This document shows, piece after piece, positions 9,019 to 17,470 of a DNA stretch of 64,000 bases. This DNA is from Catenovulum sediminis. GTDB taxonomy: Bacteria; Pseudomonadota; Gammaproteobacteria; Enterobacterales; Alteromonadaceae. The notes under the pieces were generated by a model. That model was not told where the DNA came from and searched no databases. It saw nothing but the letters and a program-made list of their open reading frames with translations. Location: the NCBI RefSeq assembly GCF_007289895.1, contig NZ_CP041660.1, positions 3,906,001 through 3,970,000 of the forward strand, written 5' to 3'. The translations under genes and the position numbers were made by a program. Each line of letters begins with the position of its first letter. Position 1 is the stretch's first letter.

Positions 9019-9786
9019 TCAGGACGAATTGCCTTGCGCCATTTTCATCGCGATAGCATGTCTAGAACCAATCGGTAATCGGTTTAAAAGTTTTAAAGTC
9101 CATGACAAGCGTTTGGGAAAGTGAATGTGTTTTTTATTCGCTGCGAGCCCCTGATAAATGTGCAATGCGGCGTCGTTTGCTTCAATGAGCACGGGCATGT
9201 CAAACTCATTTTTTTCGGTCAGCGGCGTTTTTACAAATCCAGGTTCGATTAAAACGATAGATAAGTTTTTGCTATAGTCGACTCTTAAAGCATCAACAAA
9301 ATAAGCCAAAGCAGCTTTACTGGCACCGTATCCCTGGGCTTTTGTAAAAGGCAGTTGGGTGGCTAAACTTCCCATAAAGGCCACTTTAGCTTTCCCAGCG
9401 TTTTTTGCCGTCGTGCAGTTTGTACTCATCAATGGTAAGAGTGCTTCGAAACAATACACTGCACTAAAGAAATTTTGCTGGATACTATTGACGATAATTT
9501 CCGAATCAAACGACTGAGGGTTCATGTATAAGCAGCCTCCTGCATTTAAAATACAGATATCCAAACTGCAGTTTTGATTGTGTAATGTTTCACACAGCTG
9601 CTTAACTTCTGCTTTACTGCTGACATCGCAACTAAACGCCTGTATGCCCAAGGATTCAAGCTGTTGTAATTTTTCTAGGTTGCGACCCACTGCAATGACT
9701 TTAAAGCCTTGCTGCTGATATAGTTCGGCTAATGCTCTACCGATACCTGAGGTTGCCCCCGTTATCAACACTGATTGTCGGCTCAT
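9019..9786 (-). CDS. Short-chain dehydrogenase/reductase (SDR)
   Basis: 255 residues of classical SDR type: cofactor motif LITGATSGIGRAL near the N-terminus, the NAG block (ILNAGGCLYM) and the active-site YGASKAAL with Tyr and Lys spaced as expected, followed by EPGFVKTPLT. NAD(P)H-dependent oxidoreductase; substrate unknown. The ATG at 9786 follows the stop of the NTF2-like gene directly, so it is coupled with it. SDR, NTF2-like and photolyase genes form the upstream half of the photo-oxidative operon. Confidence 0.88.
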   Translation of the reverse strand: MSRQSVLITGATSGIGRALAELYQQQGFKVIAVGRNLEKLQQLESLGIQAFSCDVSSKAEVKQLCETLHNQNCSLDICILNAGGCLYMNPQSFDSEIIVNSIQQNFFSAVYCFEALLPLMSTNCTTAKNAGKAKVAFMGSLATQLPFTKAQGYGASKAALAYFVDALRVDYSKNLSIVLIEPGFVKTPLTEKNEFDMPVLIEANDAALHIYQGLAANKKHIHFPKRLSWTLKLLNRLPIGSRHAIAMKMAQGNSS

Positions 9787-10230
9787 TTAATACTCCGAAG
9801 CTTTCCTTTTTATATATCCAGAAATACGTTTGATAACAGGAATTTGATCAAACAACATCAGAGAAAGATCAAAATAATCTCTATGCGAATAAATTTTTTC
9901 CTGCTTAAATTTGATGACAGATATACCTTCTAGGCGAATCAAATCCCCCTTTGCCAAGGTTTTGTGCGTTAACATCATTTGCCATTCAATAAAAGCAGTA
10001 CCATCGTGAACCTGTGCTGTTTTCAATAAAAAGTCGCAATCTTCAACGTTTTGATACATATGAGAAAAATACTGCTTTAATTCAACCAACCCTTTTATTT
10101 GATGAAGTGGATCGGTAAATTCGATTGTTTCAGCGTAAAATTTATCCAACATATGCAAATTATTTTTATCTAATGATCGGTACATCTGGAAAAACTGTTG
10201 AATAAACGCTTGCTCTTCATTGACTTGCAT
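9787..10230 (-). CDS. Nuclear transport factor 2-like (SnoaL-type) protein
   Basis: 147 residues, single small alpha+beta domain with the pattern FFQMYRSLDKNNLHMLDKFYAETIEFTDPLHQIKGLVELKQYF split over the N-terminal half, matching the NTF2/SnoaL fold. Members bind or isomerise small hydrophobic molecules, but no function is assigned to this subgroup. It overlaps the end of the photolyase gene by 14 bases and abuts the SDR gene, so it is translated from the same message. Confidence 0.78.
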   Translation of the reverse strand: MQVNEEQAFIQQFFQMYRSLDKNNLHMLDKFYAETIEFTDPLHQIKGLVELKQYFSHMYQNVEDCDFLLKTAQVHDGTAFIEWQMMLTHKTLAKGDLIRLEGISVIKFKQEKIYSHRDYFDLSLMLFDQIPVIKRISGYIKRKASEY

Positions 10231-11644
10231 TTTTATACATCTCTAAGGTGAGTTGACGAGCAACTTTATGATCGACAATCTGATCCGGATAATTCAGCGG
10301 TTTAGCATACCTTTTGGCATACTCTTGTGGCTTGTGGATCCATTTCTCTGGTACGTCATTTAACTCTGGACAATACTTTTTAATAAACCCCCCTTTACTA
10401 TCAAACCTTTCGCCTTGGGTAGTCGGGTTAAATATCCGAAAATAAGGAGCTGCATCATGCCCTGTTGAAGCGCTCCACTGCCAACCGCCGTTATTTGCAG
10501 CAAAGTCTCCATCAATTAGTTTTTGCATAAAATATTTTTCACCCCAACGCCAATCTATTTGCAAGTCTTTCACTAAAAAGCTAGCGGTAATCATACGCAA
10601 GCGATTATGCATCCAACCGGTTTGATTAAGTTGTCGCATCGCAGCATCCACGATAGGGTAACCAGTCTGCCCTTCACACCACGCCTTAAAATGACTCGGG
10701 TTATTGCGCCAACCTAACTTTCGATAGCTTTCTTTCACCGCCAGCTGTTTCGAAATAAGCGGATAAAAGGCCACTAAATGTCGATAAAATTCTCGCCATA
10801 TTAATTCACTTAACCAAACTTCGGCGCCACTTCCTTTAGCGAATACCGCCTCGCCTTGCTCTAAAACCAAGCGATTTAATGCTTGCCTCGGTGTTAATGC
10901 CCCAATGCTAAAATAAGGACTCAACGAACTCGTTGCTTCTAAGTGCGGAAAATCTCTGTTGTGTTGATAGTCTTCCACTTGCTCACGACAAAAAAGCCTT
11001 AAACGCTCTAATATCGATTCTTCATCTGCGGGCCAAGCTTTAGCGATTGCCGATTCGATAGGCGCTATCGCATCGCAACTTAATTCTAGCTTTTGCCAAA
11101 GCAACATATTCTCTTCATTTTGTTTGTGTGGTTTCTTTACACACTGTGGAATATGATTTGACAACAATTTAAGCCACTGTTTTTTGAACGGCGTAAATAC
11201 ACTGTACCAAGTTTGATCTTGTTTTTTCACTGTGCCGGGCACAAATATGAGTGAGTCATCTGTACGATAGATTTTCGTCTTAGTAGATGCCAGCGATTCA
11301 ACAATATAGCTGTCTCTTTGCTGTTCATTGAGCTCATACTCATTGCAAAAATGTAAGCTACTGACTGACTTTTTGATACACAATTGACTCACCCAAGCCT
11401 GTGCACTTTTATAATCAGGGCGTGATATAAGCAACAGAGGAATATTGAACTTTGCTAAATCGTTTTTTAACTGTTGCACGCGAGCATAGAGAAGCGCTTT
11501 TTTACACTCTGCCATATCGTGCAAAGCCCATTGCTCTGGTGTAAAAACATAGACTGCAGCAACAGCGCCTTCAAGCTGACTGGCTTTAGTTAAAGCACTG
11601 TTGTCTGCAATGCGTAAGTCATTCCTAAACCAAACTAAGTGCAT
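10217..11644 (-). CDS. phrB: Deoxyribodipyrimidine photo-lyase
   Basis: 475 residues, the normal length for a class I CPD photolyase. The N-terminal MHLVWFRNDLRIADNSAL antenna-domain start, the FAD-domain motifs EVWLSELIWREFYRH, PIVDAAMRQLNQTGWMHNR and MITASFLVKDL, and the C-terminal GHDAAPYFRIFNP are all present. It repairs cyclobutane pyrimidine dimers in DNA using blue light. Its ATG shares one base with the stop of the upstream gene (TAATG), and the NTF2-like gene starts inside its 3' end. Light and singlet-oxygen regulation is expected from the operon type. Confidence 0.95.
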   Translation of the reverse strand: MHLVWFRNDLRIADNSALTKASQLEGAVAAVYVFTPEQWALHDMAECKKALLYARVQQLKNDLAKFNIPLLLISRPDYKSAQAWVSQLCIKKSVSSLHFCNEYELNEQQRDSYIVESLASTKTKIYRTDDSLIFVPGTVKKQDQTWYSVFTPFKKQWLKLLSNHIPQCVKKPHKQNEENMLLWQKLELSCDAIAPIESAIAKAWPADEESILERLRLFCREQVEDYQHNRDFPHLEATSSLSPYFSIGALTPRQALNRLVLEQGEAVFAKGSGAEVWLSELIWREFYRHLVAFYPLISKQLAVKESYRKLGWRNNPSHFKAWCEGQTGYPIVDAAMRQLNQTGWMHNRLRMITASFLVKDLQIDWRWGEKYFMQKLIDGDFAANNGGWQWSASTGHDAAPYFRIFNPTTQGERFDSKGGFIKKYCPELNDVPEKWIHKPQEYAKRYAKPLNYPDQIVDHKVARQLTLEMYKNASQ

Positions 11645-12597
11645 TATCCATTTAGCCCCATTTTGAGTGGATATGGCGCAAAATAACTTTGCTGAGATAA
11701 ATATTCATTTGGATATTTCGTTAGATAGTGTTTAACCAAGGTTAACGGCGCTAGCAAAGGTACAAAACCTGCACGATATTGTTGTATCAATTCAGTCAGT
11801 TCTTGCTTTTCGTCTTTGTCTAACTCTTTTTTAAAATACCCTTGGATGTGTTGCAGCACATTGCAATGTTTTTTGCGCCCTGCAATATTTTTAAGCGCGC
11901 TCATTAATTGGCTAAAGTACTCTGCTTTTAATTTTTCAAGGGGAATATTGTCATGATTAGCGACCAACTTCCCTAAAGATTTGTAAGCTTGATAGCTGTG
12001 CGACATGATTTGATATTTTCGGCGTGAGTGAAATTGCACGAGATCAGCCATATTCTCGCTTGCGACAAAGTTACTTTGCCAGTCAGCATGCACATAAACT
12101 CTCTCAATGAAATTTTCTCTAAGTTGACTATCGTTCAGTCGACCATCTTCTTCAACAGGTAAGTTGGGATATTTTTCCATCAATGTTTTGGTAAAAATTC
12201 CAACACCGTTTTTACCAATCTGATTGCCTTCTTTATCATAAACTTTGAGTCGCTCCATGCCGCAACTTGGCGATTTAGAGGTCACGATAAACCCATTTAA
12301 TCCACTAAAAGATTGGCACTTGGTTTCGCTGTAAGCCTGCATTTTATCCGTGTAGTCGACTTCTCCTGTCCGGCTGTCGACCAGCTTTACCAAGCCTTCA
12401 TCTTCTATCAAACGAATGGGCTTGCGCGGTATCGACATCCCAATGCCAACTTCAGGGCATACTCTGTGATAAGTTGCGTAATTACAAAGCACTTGGTTGG
12501 CGAAGTATAGATTTTTGTGACCGCCGTCAAAACGAACGTTTTCACCCAACAAGCAAGCGCTTATACCTATATTTATTTTTGGAAATTCTATTTTCAT
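11644..12597 (-). CDS. DUF523 (TudS-like) - DUF1722 (YbgA) fusion protein
   Basis: 317 residues with two domains. Residues 8 to about 150 match DUF523, the family of the iron-sulphur enzyme 2-thiouracil desulfurase TudS: ISACLLGENVRFDGGHK with C15, HRVCPEVG with C47, and SKSPSCGMERLKVY with C112, three cysteines placed as the cluster ligands. Residues about 185-300 match DUF1722 (YbgA), with YQIMSHSYQAYKSLG. It is first in the photo-oxidative operon, directly before the photolyase; the same fusion precedes photolyase in many proteobacteria. A role in removing damaged thiolated bases is an attractive inference from TudS, not shown. Confidence 0.88.
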   Translation of the reverse strand: MKIEFPKINIGISACLLGENVRFDGGHKNLYFANQVLCNYATYHRVCPEVGIGMSIPRKPIRLIEDEGLVKLVDSRTGEVDYTDKMQAYSETKCQSFSGLNGFIVTSKSPSCGMERLKVYDKEGNQIGKNGVGIFTKTLMEKYPNLPVEEDGRLNDSQLRENFIERVYVHADWQSNFVASENMADLVQFHSRRKYQIMSHSYQAYKSLGKLVANHDNIPLEKLKAEYFSQLMSALKNIAGRKKHCNVLQHIQGYFKKELDKDEKQELTELIQQYRAGFVPLLAPLTLVKHYLTKYPNEYLSQQSYFAPYPLKMGLNG

Positions 12598-12598
12598 G

Positions 12599-12665
12599 TT
12601 GTCCCCTTTTCCGCTTCTAAACCTTTAACGAAAGTTTAGACTAAGCAGATCATTTAAGGGGACAA
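12599..12665. repeat. Nested palindromic (REP-like) element between ydjA and the photolyase operon
   Basis: A 67-bp segment bounded by a perfect 10-bp inverted repeat, TTGTCCCCTT at 12599-12608 and AAGGGGACAA at 12656-12665. Inside is a second imperfect palindrome, TCTAAACCTTT (12616-12626) against AAAGTTTAGA (12631-12640), with one base bulged. It fills almost the whole gap between the nitroreductase stop and the operon's first start. It could be a REP-like mobile palindrome, a leader hairpin, or a regulator site. Confidence 0.55.
12623..12652 (-). promoter_or_regulatory. Possible ECF-sigma (RpoE/ChrR-type) promoter of the photolyase operon
   Basis: On the minus strand TGATCT (12652-12647) is followed after 18 bases by TTAAAG (12628-12623), about 26 bp before the operon's first ATG. 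The -35 half resembles the TGATC element of the singlet-oxygen sigma factor; the -10 half is a weak match. It sits inside the palindromic element, which complicates the reading. Confidence 0.25.
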
Positions 12666-12676
12666 TTTATTATTTT

Positions 12677-13225
12677 TTACCAGTATTGAACAAAATTTTG
12701 ATAATTTTTTCTCGATTTTGCTGGCACATCACCTTTTGCAGTACCTAAATAGATATATCCGACAATTTGTTCTTGAGCGGTTAATTTTAGTTGTTGTTTA
12801 ATATGTGGGTGATAAGCGAACACGCCTGTTCGCCAAATTCCCTGAAATCCCTGCGCAACTGCGGCCATTTGAATAGAGTGCGCTGCACAACCGGCTGCAA
12901 TTAATTGTTCACTTGCTGGGATCTTATTATTTTCGTCAATATTGGCGATTACCGCGATGACCATAGGCGCTCGCAATGGCATATTCTTCGCTTTTTCAAT
13001 TTTTTCACAGTCAGCACCATCTTGCTCCGCAGCTTCTGCGTATATTTCACCTAAATCGACTAATGCTTGTGCTTTAAACACAATAAAACGCCAAGGCGTT
13101 AACCCGCCATGATCTGGCACACAACAACCCGCTTGTAATATATTTGCCAAAACATCCCCATTAGGCGCCGGTTCAACTAACTGGTTATACGAGGTGCGTT
13201 TGAGTAATAACTCGATTGCTTGCAT
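12677..13225 (-). CDS. ydjA: Nitroreductase family protein, YdjA-like
   Basis: 182 residues, the same length as E. coli YdjA, with the same architecture: N-terminal ALELL-type start (QAIELLLKRTSYNQLVEPAP), APDHGG-type block (GCCVPDHGGLTPWRF), ENNKIPASEQLIAAGCAAHSIQ and GIWRTGVFAYHP, ending with IVGYIYLGTAKG. It is a small FMN-binding NAD(P)H-dependent oxidoreductase of the minimal nitroreductase type; the physiological substrate is unknown. It is on the same strand as the photolyase operon but separated by the 67-bp palindromic element. Confidence 0.88.
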   Translation of the reverse strand: MQAIELLLKRTSYNQLVEPAPNGDVLANILQAGCCVPDHGGLTPWRFIVFKAQALVDLGEIYAEAAEQDGADCEKIEKAKNMPLRAPMVIAVIANIDENNKIPASEQLIAAGCAAHSIQMAAVAQGFQGIWRTGVFAYHPHIKQQLKLTAQEQIVGYIYLGTAKGDVPAKSRKNYQNFVQYW

Positions 13226-13267
13226 TACCTTCTCCTAATATAAATTTCTGCGAGTCCGAAGTCCCCG

Positions 13268-14029
13268 CTAAACATACAAACTGCCATCTGATCCATCGTC
13301 ACTATCGTCGTCATTTTCGGGTAGCTTAAAGGTCTGCCGTGTGACGAAAATTTCTTTTTGTACAATAAAAAGAGTGCAATGCATGATAGGTACAAAAACC
13401 AACAAACCCAACAGCATAGGGATTACGGCAAGAAACAAAGCGAAGAATGAAAAGATACAAAACACAAACAGGGGCATTAAGTTTTTAATACAGCCATAGG
13501 CTGAATATTTTAAAGCTTCAAATGCCGCGACCTTATGCAATACAACCAAGGCAGAAGCAAGCACCATAATAAGCAAAAATGGTAAATACATGAACGCGGC
13601 TACTTGCATTAATTTTAAAAAACTTTCAACTTGGTCCAGTTGATTTAAATCTACCTCAGTGACATGAGATGCAATGCCAACACAAATAAAAGACACTAAT
13701 AGATTAACCGCAAAAATTTGTAATAGTGGTAGATAATGATATCGGATTGCACTGAATACGGCTTCAAAATGAAATTGTTTTTTTTCTACAACATGCGCAG
13801 ACAAAGTGAAAAAACCAGGTAACAACAAACAACCTACAGCTTCTCCAATTAAGGGGATCATTGTTAAGGCTAAAACCGTTGTATACATTAAAACGCAGAG
13901 AATAATCCAATGTAGTTTATGCTGATTAAACTGTTTAAAGCCTAGTGTAAACCAGTCAAAAACGGCCCTAGCAGGCCGTTTTGCGATGGTAATTTGTTGT
14001 TCTTTGGTGTTAGAAAATAGTGGTTGCAT
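13268..14029 (-). CDS. BPSS1780-like multi-pass membrane protein
   Basis: 253 residues with about five to six hydrophobic segments (near 37-75, 98-120, 144-165, 185-220) and a short acidic tail (ENDDDSDDGSDGS). The N-terminal RPARAVFDWFTLGFKQFNQHKLHWI is like the opening of the BPSS1780 / DUF2189-type membrane proteins. No transport or catalytic motif is visible. It follows the SirB1-like gene by 12 bp on the same strand and is probably cotranscribed with it. Function unknown. Confidence 0.65.
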   Translation of the reverse strand: MQPLFSNTKEQQITIAKRPARAVFDWFTLGFKQFNQHKLHWIILCVLMYTTVLALTMIPLIGEAVGCLLLPGFFTLSAHVVEKKQFHFEAVFSAIRYHYLPLLQIFAVNLLVSFICVGIASHVTEVDLNQLDQVESFLKLMQVAAFMYLPFLLIMVLASALVVLHKVAAFEALKYSAYGCIKNLMPLFVFCIFSFFALFLAVIPMLLGLLVFVPIMHCTLFIVQKEIFVTRQTFKLPENDDDSDDGSDGSLYV

Positions 14030-14041
14030 AAAGTTATTTAT

Positions 14042-14839
14042 CTAATGAATAGGTTGGATATTATTCGGAATATTTTCGAGTTGTAGTTGAATAAGCTGTG
14101 CTAATGGATCAGTAGGACACTGCTCTACAAAAAACTTTAAGTCTTCAACTGCACACCACTCACAATTTAATTGTTGTAACAAAAATCCCCGATCCCGCCT
14201 TTCGTATGGATTATCAGGTTCTTGTTGAATCAGCATATCCACAGCGCGTAATGCTTTTTCATAATCGGCGTTTTCGATCAAGGCGGTTTTATAAATACTG
14301 AGCATCAACAGCACGATATAATCGTTTGCAAACTCGTCTTCATTGCGCTTCAAGGCTTTTGAACCTTGGACAGCTGATTTTTTCCCCTTGACCTGAAGTA
14401 TGCTGTCAACTTCCGGCAAATCTAAACTGCGCCCTGAAGCCACATCAATAAAGACATATTGTTGCTCTTCTACCTTTATTTTAAGCAGTACATGATCCTT
14501 TGAAATCATAGGTGTACTTGTGATTCCAGCTGAACTAAAAAGATCACTTAAAATAACAGCTAAAACTGGGGGGGCTGCTGTATGGGTTATTAATCCTTGC
14601 AGTAAGTTATAATATTGTGCCCCAGAGCTAACATTTGGCAATGAGAAAATTTGTTGGAAATAGAAAAAATCCAGAGTGCTTTGAATCTTTTCAACCTTGC
14701 AGTCATCACACTCTTGCAGTTTAGCATGCAGCTGATGACACATAGATTCAAAAGCACTTGCAGCTTGCTGAGTGAGCTCTGCGCTATGAACTTGACCTGC
14801 TACTTCAATATATTTAGCTAGAATTGAATTTTTTATCAA
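14042..14839 (-). CDS. SirB1 family protein (transglutaminase-like, TPR-like C-terminus)
   Basis: 265 residues. The middle part (YYNLLQGLITHTAAPPVLAVILSDL, then STPMISKDHVLLKI and FIDVASGRSL) matches the SirB1/YchA family, a transglutaminase-like core, though the active-site positions look altered. The C-terminal third has a tetratricopeptide-like pair (ADYEKALRAVDMLIQQEPDN and RDRGFLLQQLNC). In E. coli the homologue ychA lies downstream of hemA-prfA-prmC, and here too it follows that set, with only the HD-GYP gene inserted, so the ortholog call is supported by gene order. Molecular role unknown. Confidence 0.78.
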   Translation of the reverse strand: MIKNSILAKYIEVAGQVHSAELTQQAASAFESMCHQLHAKLQECDDCKVEKIQSTLDFFYFQQIFSLPNVSSGAQYYNLLQGLITHTAAPPVLAVILSDLFSSAGITSTPMISKDHVLLKIKVEEQQYVFIDVASGRSLDLPEVDSILQVKGKKSAVQGSKALKRNEDEFANDYIVLLMLSIYKTALIENADYEKALRAVDMLIQQEPDNPYERRDRGFLLQQLNCEWCAVEDLKFFVEQCPTDPLAQLIQLQLENIPNNIQPIH

Positions 14840-14910
14840 AGCAATAAACCCAATGAAACTTAAAACTCATCATAACATTGGGGTTAACTGTAAAAATTCA
14901 AGTTTTTACT

Positions 14911-16452
14911 CTACTTGTCCGGTAAAGAAGCCAGTACTGCTTCAAATTCGTCAATATTGTCGACAAAAATATCGACTAATTCCGGATCAAAATGTTTACC
15001 TTTTACTGCCTTGATTTCTTCTAGGGTGCGCTCTAAGTCATATGCTTCTTTGTAACAGCGTTTATTGCGCAGTGCATCATAGACATCTGCCAATGCAACA
15101 ATTCTACCATATAAATGAATTTCACTACCCTTTTTCCCATTTGGGTATCCACTACCATCCCACCATTCATGATGGTCACGTGCAATAAAGGCTCCGGCCT
15201 TAATAATAGGTTTATCACTCCCTTTTAAAATGTGATATCCCTGTGATGCATGAGTGCGCATTATAACCCATTCTTCCTCTGTCAATTCTTCGGGTTTGTT
15301 TAGAATTCTATCCGGAATACCAATTTTACCAATGTCGTGTAATGGCGCAGCTAATACCAAGGTATCTGTTTCTTCTTCACTTAAGCCTAATGCGCGAGCA
15401 AAAATACGACAATAAGCAGCAACTCGCTTTACATGATTGCCAGTTTCTTCTGAGCGGCATTCAACTGATTCACTCAAACGCATTACAATTTCTTTTTGAG
15501 TGTTTTCTATATCTAAGGTCAACAACACATTATCGTAAGCAATTTGGACATTTTTAGTAAACAATTCAATTAAATGTTTGTCTGTTTCACTTAATTCTTC
15601 TGATATATTTGCGATATACAAAAGTGCCCCGTGATCACTATGACTTTCGCAATAAGCAACGACAAAATCACTACCATATACAATCGCTTTGTTATCAATT
15701 GCTTCATCAAACGCTTGTTTTAAAGGGTCTGTCGTAATGACATCAAACACGCGTTTTCCTTCAAGGTTAGCAAACTCCCCTTGACCGGTTAATACAACTA
15801 ATTCGCCATGCCCAATATGGTTATCTGCTATTAATGAGGTAACGTACATCGCCTCGTTAGTACAATTAATAATTGAAGTCAGTTGACGCAAAATACCATT
15901 GATAAATGAATCCATAGAATGATTGGCAAACAGGTTGGCGGAGGCCTGAATAATGGTTTCTAAACCCAAACGATTTTTTTCTAGCGCCATAATGTCCCGA
16001 TAAGAACGCAGACTTGCCATAATAACAGTAAAGAGCTTTTGCGCTGTCAGTTCGGTTTTAGATTTGTAGTCGTTAATATCGTAATTAACAATAACCTGGC
16101 GTTCAGGTGCTTGCCCTGGTTGTCCGGTTCTTAAGATAATTCTTACAAACTGATTTTTGGCTTCATTTCGAATGTAATCTGCCACTTGTAAACCAGCATC
16201 ATCTGTTTCCATTACAACATCAAGCAGGATTATCGCTGTATCTGGATGTGCTAATATCAGCTCTTTTGCCTCTGCGCCCGAATAAGCACTGATAAACTCG
16301 AGTTTGTGGTGTTGGAAAGAAAAATCACTTAACGCCAGTTTAGTGACCGCATGAACTTCAGGTTCATCATCAACGATCATAATTTTCCATGAAGATTCAT
16401 ATTGAACTTCTTCTTCAATTTCTTCATCAGAAAATAAAAAATCGTTTGCCAT
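14911..16452 (-). CDS. Response regulator with DUF3369 and HD-GYP phosphodiesterase domains
   Basis: 513 residues. Receiver domain about 22-150 (IMIVDDEPEVH at 24-34, phospho-acceptor D78 in IILLDVVM), a DUF3369 sensory domain about 160-310, and an HD-GYP domain about 320-500 with H372-D373 (LHDIGKIGIP) and GYP at 435-437 (HHEWWDGSGYP). HD-GYP enzymes hydrolyse cyclic di-GMP; phosphorylation of the receiver is expected to control this. No histidine kinase is adjacent. The start is fixed by GGAG eight bases upstream. A nine-copy 9-bp tandem repeat begins 20 bp before the ATG. The gene interrupts the prmC-sirB1 order usual in relatives, so it may be a later insertion. Confidence 0.93.
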   Translation of the reverse strand: MANDFLFSDEEIEEEVQYESSWKIMIVDDEPEVHAVTKLALSDFSFQHHKLEFISAYSGAEAKELILAHPDTAIILLDVVMETDDAGLQVADYIRNEAKNQFVRIILRTGQPGQAPERQVIVNYDINDYKSKTELTAQKLFTVIMASLRSYRDIMALEKNRLGLETIIQASANLFANHSMDSFINGILRQLTSIINCTNEAMYVTSLIADNHIGHGELVVLTGQGEFANLEGKRVFDVITTDPLKQAFDEAIDNKAIVYGSDFVVAYCESHSDHGALLYIANISEELSETDKHLIELFTKNVQIAYDNVLLTLDIENTQKEIVMRLSESVECRSEETGNHVKRVAAYCRIFARALGLSEEETDTLVLAAPLHDIGKIGIPDRILNKPEELTEEEWVIMRTHASQGYHILKGSDKPIIKAGAFIARDHHEWWDGSGYPNGKKGSEIHLYGRIVALADVYDALRNKRCYKEAYDLERTLEEIKAVKGKHFDPELVDIFVDNIDEFEAVLASLPDK

Positions 16453-16471
16453 AGATTACGCTCCATATTTG

Positions 16472-16552
16472 CACTATTGCCACTATTACCACTATTACCA
16501 CTATTACCACTATTACCACTATTACCACTATTACCACTATTACCACTATTGC
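16472..16552. repeat. Nine-copy 9-bp tandem repeat in the leader of the HD-GYP gene
   Basis: Nine uninterrupted 9-bp units on the plus strand: seven CACTATTAC units flanked on each side by one CACTATTGC unit. On the minus (sense) strand it reads as repeated GTAATAGTG, ending 20 bp before the HD-GYP start codon and just outside the ribosome site. Such arrays change copy number by slippage and can alter leader length or promoter spacing. Confidence 0.95.
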
Positions 16553-16627
16553 CATAGTCGGCAGCATTTAATACAAAATTAGACCAGTAATTAAAAAGAG
16601 GCAAGTTTGAAACCGTTAAAGTGAAAC

Positions 16628-17470
16628 TTATTTACAACCGCAAGTTATCCGTTCTTTACCTGCTAGGTCACTGATTGTATTTATTTTTTTAAATCCGTTT
16701 TTTAACAGTATTTGACGAACTTCAGCCCCTTGCTGAAAACCATGCTCTAAATATATCCAACCGTCTTCAACTAAATAGCTTAATCCTTGTTCTACAATTT
16801 TTTTTATATCTGCAAGACCATGGTCCGGAGCAACCAAAGCACTTAAAGGTTCAAATCTAACATCACCTTGCTGCAGGTGAACATCGTTTGCTTCTATGTA
16901 AGGCGGGTTAGAAACAATTGCGTTGAACTTTCCCCCTTTGGGAATAGCTTGGTACCAAGAACCATGGTGAATACTAATATCTATATTTAATTGACTGGCG
17001 TTTTTTTGCGCTAAGTGAAACGCATCAACATTGTATTCAACTGCATCTACAGTCCAACTTGGACGTTCACTTTTTATGGCAAGTGCAATTGCCCCTGTGC
17101 CAGTACCTAAATCAAGCAGTTTGCAACTATCAAGAGCCGATAAAACGGGATTATTGATAACTGATTCTACTAATATTTCGGTATCCGGTCTTGGAATTAA
17201 AGTCGAAGCATTTACGTTTAAAGCTAGACCCCAAAATTCTTTTTTACCCAGTATATGCGCTATCGGCTCACCATTTTTCCGGCGTGCCAGTAACTCATTG
17301 AATTCGCTTATCTGTTCAGTCGATAACGCTTTTTCAGGCCAGGTCATTAGATAAGCACGATCATCTTTACCTATTGCATGCAAAAGTAACAGCTGCGCAT
17401 CTAAAGTCGCACTGTCACTTTCAGGCAATTGACTCGCAGCAAATCGCCATGCTTGTTGTAAGTTCATCAA
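16628..17470 (-). CDS. prmC: Peptide chain release factor N5-glutamine methyltransferase
   Basis: 280 residues. Contains the family blocks [28 protein letters not shown], the SAM motif [15 protein letters not shown] and the catalytic NPPY motif ([20 protein letters not shown]). PrmC methylates the glutamine of the GGQ motif in release factors RF1 and RF2, using S-adenosylmethionine in the cytoplasm. Its start overlaps the stop of prfA by four bases, so enzyme and substrate gene are coupled. The protein starts MM; either Met may be used. Confidence 0.96.
   Translation of the reverse strand: MMNLQQAWRFAASQLPESDSATLDAQLLLLHAIGKDDRAYLMTWPEKALSTEQISEFNELLARRKNGEPIAHILGKKEFWGLALNVNASTLIPRPDTEILVESVINNPVLSALDSCKLLDLGTGTGAIALAIKSERPSWTVDAVEYNVDAFHLAQKNASQLNIDISIHHGSWYQAIPKGGKFNAIVSNPPYIEANDVHLQQGDVRFEPLSALVAPDHGLADIKKIVEQGLSYLVEDGWIYLEHGFQQGAEVRQILLKNGFKKINTISDLAGKERITCGCK

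Noticed and set aside
16472-16552. Possible CRISPR array
   Set aside because: Units are 9 bp with no spacers and no cas genes are near; it is a simple tandem repeat.
16377-16604. Open frame reading the 9-bp repeat as a (Gly-Asn-Ser) repeat protein
   Set aside because: It starts with TTG without a ribosome site and ends inside the HD-GYP gene in another frame; it is a by-product of the repeat.
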